From: Takakia lepidozioides
Taxonomy: Eukaryota > Streptophyta > Takakiopsida > Takakiales > Takakiaceae
Assembly: GCA_030704615.1 (NCBI GenBank)
Contig: CM060734.1
Coordinates: 43,726,042 to 43,790,041, forward strand
Direction of reading: 5' to 3'
DNA: 64,000 nt
The notes beneath the pieces were generated by a model. That model saw nothing but the letters and a program-made list of their open reading frames with translations. It made no database searches and was not told where the DNA came from. Positions 58,703-64,000 of the stretch are shown in pieces. Both the position numbers and the translations under genes were made by a program. Numbering within the stretch: position 1 is the first letter of the stretch; each line of letters opens with the position of its first letter.

Positions 58703-60222
58703 GTACTGATTTCCTTTGAGCTTTCGATCATGGGAGCGAGTAACAATTCTGATGGTATATAAATATAATACTGCATACGAGTTACAAATAGCTTTGACAG
58801 CAGAGAGTGCAATGATATTTCCAGGCTTTGAGCCGGGCAGTACTGTAGTGTCACATTAAGTTTTTGGTCATAGCAGCGAGTGACAATGGTGAGCTTTGAT
58901 GGTGTGTGGATATGTAACTGCATTCGTTTTTTGACAAGTATCCTTGACAGCGTTGCATCTTCTTGCACATATGGGGACATTTTCCAATCTGCGTTTTGAG
59001 CAGCCAGAACCTGCAGAGAAGGTGGGTGCTCTGACTGTATCCAAGGTGCACGTATGGTGCGTTCATTGGTCCTTATTTGTATGGTGTGTTTGCTACTTTG
59101 GTGCAAGACGTTCTTGTTGTGTAGATCTCTTATTTTGGCTGTTTTTGGCTGCATTTGTACCAAGACATTGTATCTCTGCGGGGCATCAACCAAGCATTGA
59201 TGTGGGCTTTGGGGACAGAGAAGCCAGCCTCTGTGGGGAGGGTTAGTGGGGGCTGCAGCAGACCCATTTGGAGTAGGATTGTAGTACAATTTAGGATTGC
59301 AGATTGCAGCAGATGAGCAGACACTATAGGACCTGTTGGCAGCATCTATGCCACAATGTGATGTAAAAAAGGCGTTACATAGCATAAGAAAAAGAGTTAT
59401 TACATTGTATCTCTCATACAGTATAGTTCTGTGATATAATCTGAGGGTGCTTTTGGTGGCAGCTACGTTGAGTCTGTCTTGGCTGTTGAATATGCTATCC
59501 ATGTGCCTACTCATTGGCGGTCTGCATGTGTATGTCCACTGTTGTTGTGCGCTCCATGCAATCAGCCCCCGTGGGTGCCGGTGTCTGGGGCTGCTCCCCT
59601 GTCATGGTGAGGGAGAGTAGTTCAGGATCATATGGTGGCGGGACAAAGTTGAAGTTTCCTGTTTTTGGTCTATTCTTGTGCACGCATGTTGCACATAATA
59701 TAGGGGGTTTATGGACTGTCGCCCACTTTCCATCAAGGTTTCCTCTATGGGCTACTTCCTTCATACGGTTTTCTTGTACATACCAACTTATGGCAGCATA
59801 CCGAAGAGGGCAATGTTTTCCCCATGTGGCACCACTAGGGTTGAATTGAACAGTTGCTACCATAGCCCTATGTTGTGAGCTTTGTTAACAATAGAGTGGT
59901 CAGAGTAGTGTGGCCTGAGCTGTTGTAACATTAAGAATATTTGATCATAGCTTTGGGTGCCAGTGTTGATCCTTGATAGCACCTTTGTATAGTGTTGCCT
60001 TCGAACCCTTTGCGTTGACAGATAACACAGGAAAACTTGCAGATTTTGGGCAAGGCATTGGTTGGCACTGGTGGGGTTGTCCAGATATTGCCGTTGCAGG
60101 GTTGTTGGGGGATGCACTACTTTAATAGGGCTCTGTTCAGGCTTGGGTTTGGTAGTGGTAGACAGGTTGTACTGGAACGGCATTGATATGTATTGGGGCA
60201 TCACATTTATTCGCATTAGCAT
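58696..60222 (-). pseudogene. Three unidentified ORFs with 7-8 nt stop/start overlaps
   Basis: Minus-strand open frames 60,222-59,857 (121 aa), 59,863-59,507 (118 aa) and 59,514-58,696 (272 aa), followed by the 58,702 frame. Each starts with an ATG overlapping the previous stop (ATGGTAG, ATGAGTAG, ATGCTAA). The second has WGKHCPLRYAAISWYVQENR and PPILCATCVHKNRPKTGNF. No domain is recognised. They could be one decayed polyprotein with frame shifts, or true overlapping ORFs of an unknown element. Confidence 0.4.
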
Positions 60223-60309
60223 GTACTATGGCTTTCCTCGTTTGTAGTTGTCATTTTGCCGTTTCTGGGATTGGCATGCGATGCTTTGTGCGGAGAGTGG
60301 GGAAAGAGA

Positions 60310-60640
60310 ATGGAATTGCAAGACTCCATCAAGGTCAGGAAACATGAATTATACCATGTGGAAGAAGTACGTGCTGATGCAGCTGATAATATGACCAGAA
60401 TTCAGATGAAGCGAAAGGAACAGTTTGATGAAGGCAAGTTAAAGACTTTTAAGACGGGGGATTTGGTTCTATGGTTGTAGAAGAAAGGAAAGATTCAAGC
60501 TTCTAAGCTTAAATCACCATGGAAAGGACCTTATGTCATACAAAAGATGTATGATAACAACACCGCCATGTTACAAACCATTAACAAAGAAATGCTGGGA
60601 AGAGTCAATGCCAATAAGTTGAAGGGGTACAGTGGTATCC
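60310..60640 (+). pseudogene. pol: Integrase C-terminal tail of another Ty3/gypsy element
   Basis: The frame reads ADAADNMTRIQMKRKEQFDE, LKTFKTGDLVLWL, TAG (60,478-60,480), KKGKIQASKLKSPWKGPYVI, then GRVNANKLKGY. This is the SH3-like integrase C-terminus (GDLVLW, GPYVI, VNxxxLKxY). The TAG replaces a probable Gln codon. No integrase core precedes it, so the minus-strand element borders or replaces it. Confidence 0.8.
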
Positions 60641-60775
60641 ATGACAAACCCTTGCAGCATGATTTGCATGTTGAACTGCAAGAGGAGTCACGGGCTGCAC
60701 CAGTGTTACGAACGGAGTATGGAGCACTTGTCGCTAGGCCGAGCATATATGACCAGGGCGGGCAAAACAAACGTG

Positions 60776-60996
60776 ACACAGCCTATCACAGCCCATCACG
60801 ACGTGACACAGCCTATCACAGCCCATCAAGGCAAAGCACAACCTATCACAGGACACAGCCTATCACAGCCTCACGCGCACACAGCCTATCACACCTACCA
60901 CAGCGTGTCACAGCCTATCACAACTTACCACAGTGCATCACAGCCTATCACAGCGTAACACAGTATGACACAGCCTGTCACAGCTCAACACAGCCT
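60776..60996 (+). repeat. 10-bp tandem repeat array, second locus
   Basis: About 20 diverged units (CACAGCCTAT, CACAGCCCAT, CACAGCGTAA, CACAGCTCAA). Same family as 51,537-51,650, again just after a retroelement polyprotein end. Confidence 0.85.
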
Positions 60997-61714
60997 ACTA
61001 GGGTTACACGATCCATAGAATCAGTGACAGGTGGACGCATAATAACTTCAGGAAAATGGCTGACGGAAGATAAAACGGAAATTAGTTTAAAAATAGACAC
61101 GTGGAGGTCAGGGCGCGACACACAGCTGAGAAGGAAGTGCAAGAACAGGTGTCATAAAGAAAGAGGACAAGAACGGCCGTCAAAAGGGATGAAAGGCGGG
61201 CCCATTAATGAATACGGAAAAAGGGAAACGGAACGAACGGCAAGTACAGAAAAGCGAAATTCTTGTCACATGTGATCCTAGTGGACTATCCAGCACGGAA
61301 AGTCCACTAAAGAAAATAAATCTAAAATCCAGTCACAGCGGATACAGCCAATAGAAAACCAGAGAAAGGATCAAGAAAATGGAGGGAAATTGAGCGCAAG
61401 AGGCGGCGTCGTTCTGAGTAACGGGCGTCTCGACGGGACAGACCATCAATGCTATAGCTTGGAAACTATGGAGGAACTAACAGACTATACGCTCGCAATA
61501 TACTTACGCAGTGGCATAGACACGAAAGGACAGAGCGGAGCTTTTCTCTTGAGTGATGCTTGCAAGCCCCGCAGGCTTACAAGAAATTACCCATAGCTTT
61601 CTGCGGCAACCATACGTTTATGCTTTGTGCACTACAGGCATTCCTGCAGTTGTTACAGCCAAAACAGTTCTGTGAGTCTAAAATGAAGAGAGTGAGAGGA
61701 ATGGAGAAATCAGG
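60997..61714. other. Candidate LTR/leader between integrase tail and coiled-coil ORF
   Basis: No recognised gene. Its position between a pol end and the coiled-coil ORF suggests one shared LTR of tandem elements. I could not delimit it. Confidence 0.3.
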
Positions 61715-64000
61715 GTGAAGAGCACCACAATTCTGCAGAAACAAACGATTGCTACCCCACAGGCGATACAGATACTGGAGGAGCTGAGATTGCAAGGATT
61801 GCAAAGCCTAGATTGGACATTACACCATAGACAGTACATGTTACAATTTTTGCAGAACTTTGAGCCAAGGACAGGAACAACGGTGAAGGGAGTTGAATTG
61901 ATGATTACTCCCCTATACCTCCAGCAATTGTTTCGATTGCCAGCAGGTCAGGTGCATGTGGAGGAACACAGGGCAAGACTGCAAATATGGGACTTATTCC
62001 AAGAAGGGAGTTTCTTTAAAACTCAGGGTTATGCTTGTACCAAGGCTGTGTACCCAGGGCTAAAAGAGGTAGGCCAGGTATTGAACGTTCTGATTGCCAT
62101 GAAACAGAACCAACAGTATTTGAGCAGATCCTTCACGGAGGAAATACTCAAAGGCCTGAAGGGACAAGAGGTACAATGGGCGGACATAATGTACAACGCA
62201 CTGGTGGAGGAGATGAAAAGATTACAAGGTACTACCGCAAAGTCTCCTATCATAGTGTCTGGCCCAATCATTGCTCAAATAATCCTTGATTCTGGCATAC
62301 TTGATGCGCAAGAAAGAAAGGAAATGGGAGTGTTTGAGCCAGAAACCACTGCAATGGAAGAGCAAGGCTCTTCACACAGTGAGGGTGGACTAGCAGGGCA
62401 ACCCGAGACTAAGAGGTAGAGACGGGGAAAGACTGTAGTGGCGGATCCACTGGCTTCACGGATTCCGCATGATAATGTTTCCCAAGCTCATGTGCAGGAA
62501 GGGGCACAGCAGCACAGAGAAATGCTATTACTGGAAGCAGGACCTTCAGAGAGGGAGGAGGAAGTTACTTCTGTATCACAACCATCACAGCCAGCTGATC
62601 GACTTGTCACAAGGTCACAAGTTGTCCATGCAGCTCAACCAGAAATAATTGATTTGGAAAGAGAAGGGTTAAATATTCCAACTACAGAACAGATAGTGGC
62701 AGAAATGGAGAAGGGGGACCTTCTCTATGAATATTCTGGTCTGGTCAAGGAGACAGAGATCCCAGAGGTGCAATAGTTGCCCAAGGGAAATCCTGAGGTG
62801 CATATAATACCACACCTTTGTCGGAGGTACCACAGGCGGAAGGTCATGACACTGTAGCACCGGTGATAGATGAAGTGGTTCAGGAAGAAAATCCGGTGGG
62901 ACAATGGCCTGAATGGTTCGTGAGACATCACACTGTGGAGGATCAGGAGGAACAGCAGCAACCTCACCATGATGACCCTCAACAGGCAATGCTGATGAGT
63001 TCCATAGGCAGGACACTTAATTTGTTGGGGACTTATGTCAAATCCCATGTTCCAACTACCCAATTGACAACCTTGAGAGAGGAACTTAGGAAGGAGTTCG
63101 AGGCTCGACTAGCCACTGAGTGTGCAAACAAGGTCGATGAAGAGGTCACTCTCAAGATGCAGCAGGACTTGGGAAATACAGAAGCGGCTTTGCAATTGGC
63201 CAAGGAAACAATTGATTGAGGCAGGCCTCGCGCAAGACCAGTTGCACGAAGCACATAAGCAATAGCTCTACCAAATGCAGGTGCAGCATGAAAGCAAGTT
63301 GCAAGAAGTGAATGCACTACATACGGAGTTGCAGACAGTGCATGACAGGATGGCGATACAATGTGCTACATTCACAACTATGCTTGAACAATCTACAAAA
63401 GAAATAAACAGTCAAGCGGAAAATGTACGAAGGCAGAAGAGGAGAATGTTGAGCAATGAAACTCATTGTCGATATGAAGAATACAATCTGTCGCAATGAG
63501 GATGCTTTCAAGCAATACAGGCAGGTTGAAGCTGATCAAGAGAAGCACATCGTGGAGTTGCACCAAACGATCATGGCCAATAGAAATGAAATCGCGGTCA
63601 ATAACAAGGCTTGGGAAGCTAATAATCTGGCTGCTGCCTATGCGAAGTTGTTGAACCTCAGGCGAAGCGCATGGAGGCTTTACAACATCAGTTAGAAGTG
63701 TACAAGCTAAGAGAGGAGCAAACTCTCAGGGGAACCACAAGCAACTTGGTGGATAACAGCCTTATGCAGGTCTGGTTAGCACAAGGGCCAGTAGAGGGCA
63801 AAGCACCACGAAAGCTCACCCAAAGCGAGATGAATGAGCTCAGGCTGCAGGTGCAGAACATTGCCACAACTACTATAGACAATGTCTATAGTAGGATAGC
63901 AGAGTTACAAGAGGATGTAGACGGACTGCAGACTCAAGTGGAGGACCTCACTTCAAACATCAACAAAAGAGTCTATATCCTCAGGAACAGCTAATGGCTT
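61715..64000 (+). pseudogene. Coiled-coil retroelement ORF, copy 2 (runs past the window)
   Basis: Starts at the ATG at 61,715 (IQILEELRLQGLQSLDWTLH). It continues with GVELMITPLYLQQLFRLPAG and AKSPIIVSGPIIAQIILDSG, and from 62,438 onward matches copy 1 (36.2-38.9 kb) throughout. TAG at 62,417-62,419 and at about 63,264 stand where copy 1 has CAG. There are several 1-nt shifts (near 62,800, 63,210, 63,440). The N-terminal 135 residues are present only here. It probably acts as a gag-like or accessory protein; this is inferred from position and coiled-coil content. Confidence 0.65.

Noticed and set aside
51537-60996. Regular short repeats as possible CRISPR arrays
   Set aside because: Units are 10 bp head-to-tail without spacers, and the genome is eukaryotic.
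36229-64000. TAG read as glutamine (alternative genetic code)
   Set aside because: TAG is confined to decayed transposons, and the intact F-box gene ends in TAG. CHG de-amination explains the pattern.

Overview
The window is nuclear DNA of a photosynthetic streptophyte: a charophyte alga or an early-diverging land plant. The evidence is a plant-type SPIKE1 (DOCK) gene with at least 28 exons, a plant-type NBP35 without the CPxC motif, an F-box gene, cDNA-like pieces of photosystem I PsaG and plastid OEP16, a PPR fragment, and a cathepsin X/Z-type protease that I recall (unchecked) as missing from flowering plants. A Ty3/gypsy-type element carrying a cytosine methyltransferase also fits a charophyte. 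Chara is my best guess for the genus, but this is inference.

Layout. 1-14,920: the 3' 28 exons of a SPIKE1 orthologue on +, intact across every splice junction I checked; its 5' end lies outside the window. 16.4-22.2 kb: a Mutator-like element with long terminal inverted repeats, a decayed MULE transposase on + and a Ulp1/C48 SUMO-protease-like gene on -. 22.25-23.39 kb: an AT-rich inverted-repeat element holding a tRNA-derived SINE-like segment. 24.38-25.46 kb: an intact F-box gene on +. 26.8-27.9 kb: four cathepsin X/Z exons on -. 29.4-30.9 kb: a complete three-exon NBP35 on -. 31.2-31.7 kb: a LINE tail. 33.3-33.7 kb: two cathepsin C-terminal exons, on the opposite strand from the others. 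35.5-51.5 kb: nested retroelement sequence. A coiled-coil ORF (36.2-38.9 kb) is interrupted by a roughly 12 kb unit bounded by 350-bp direct repeats (38,950-39,301 and 50,537-50,886). That unit holds a chain of intronless host-gene fragments (PsaG, RPL18a, OEP16), an ORF of unknown function, gag, protease, a C5-cytosine methyltransferase domain, reverse transcriptase, RNase H, integrase and a partial PHD-like zinc motif. 52-60.2 kb: a decayed minus-strand element with a captured PPR fragment and a 2A-like motif. 60.3-64 kb: an integrase tail, 10-bp tandem repeats and a second copy of the coiled-coil ORF, which runs off the window.

The host genes are clean, while the transposon genes carry many 1-nt shifts and in-frame stops. 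Many of these stops are TAG where a related copy or context implies CAG, which fits deamination of methylated CHG sites. The most notable object is the methyltransferase domain sitting between protease and reverse transcriptase in the 39-51 kb element; this copy is broken and has lost the catalytic cysteine.
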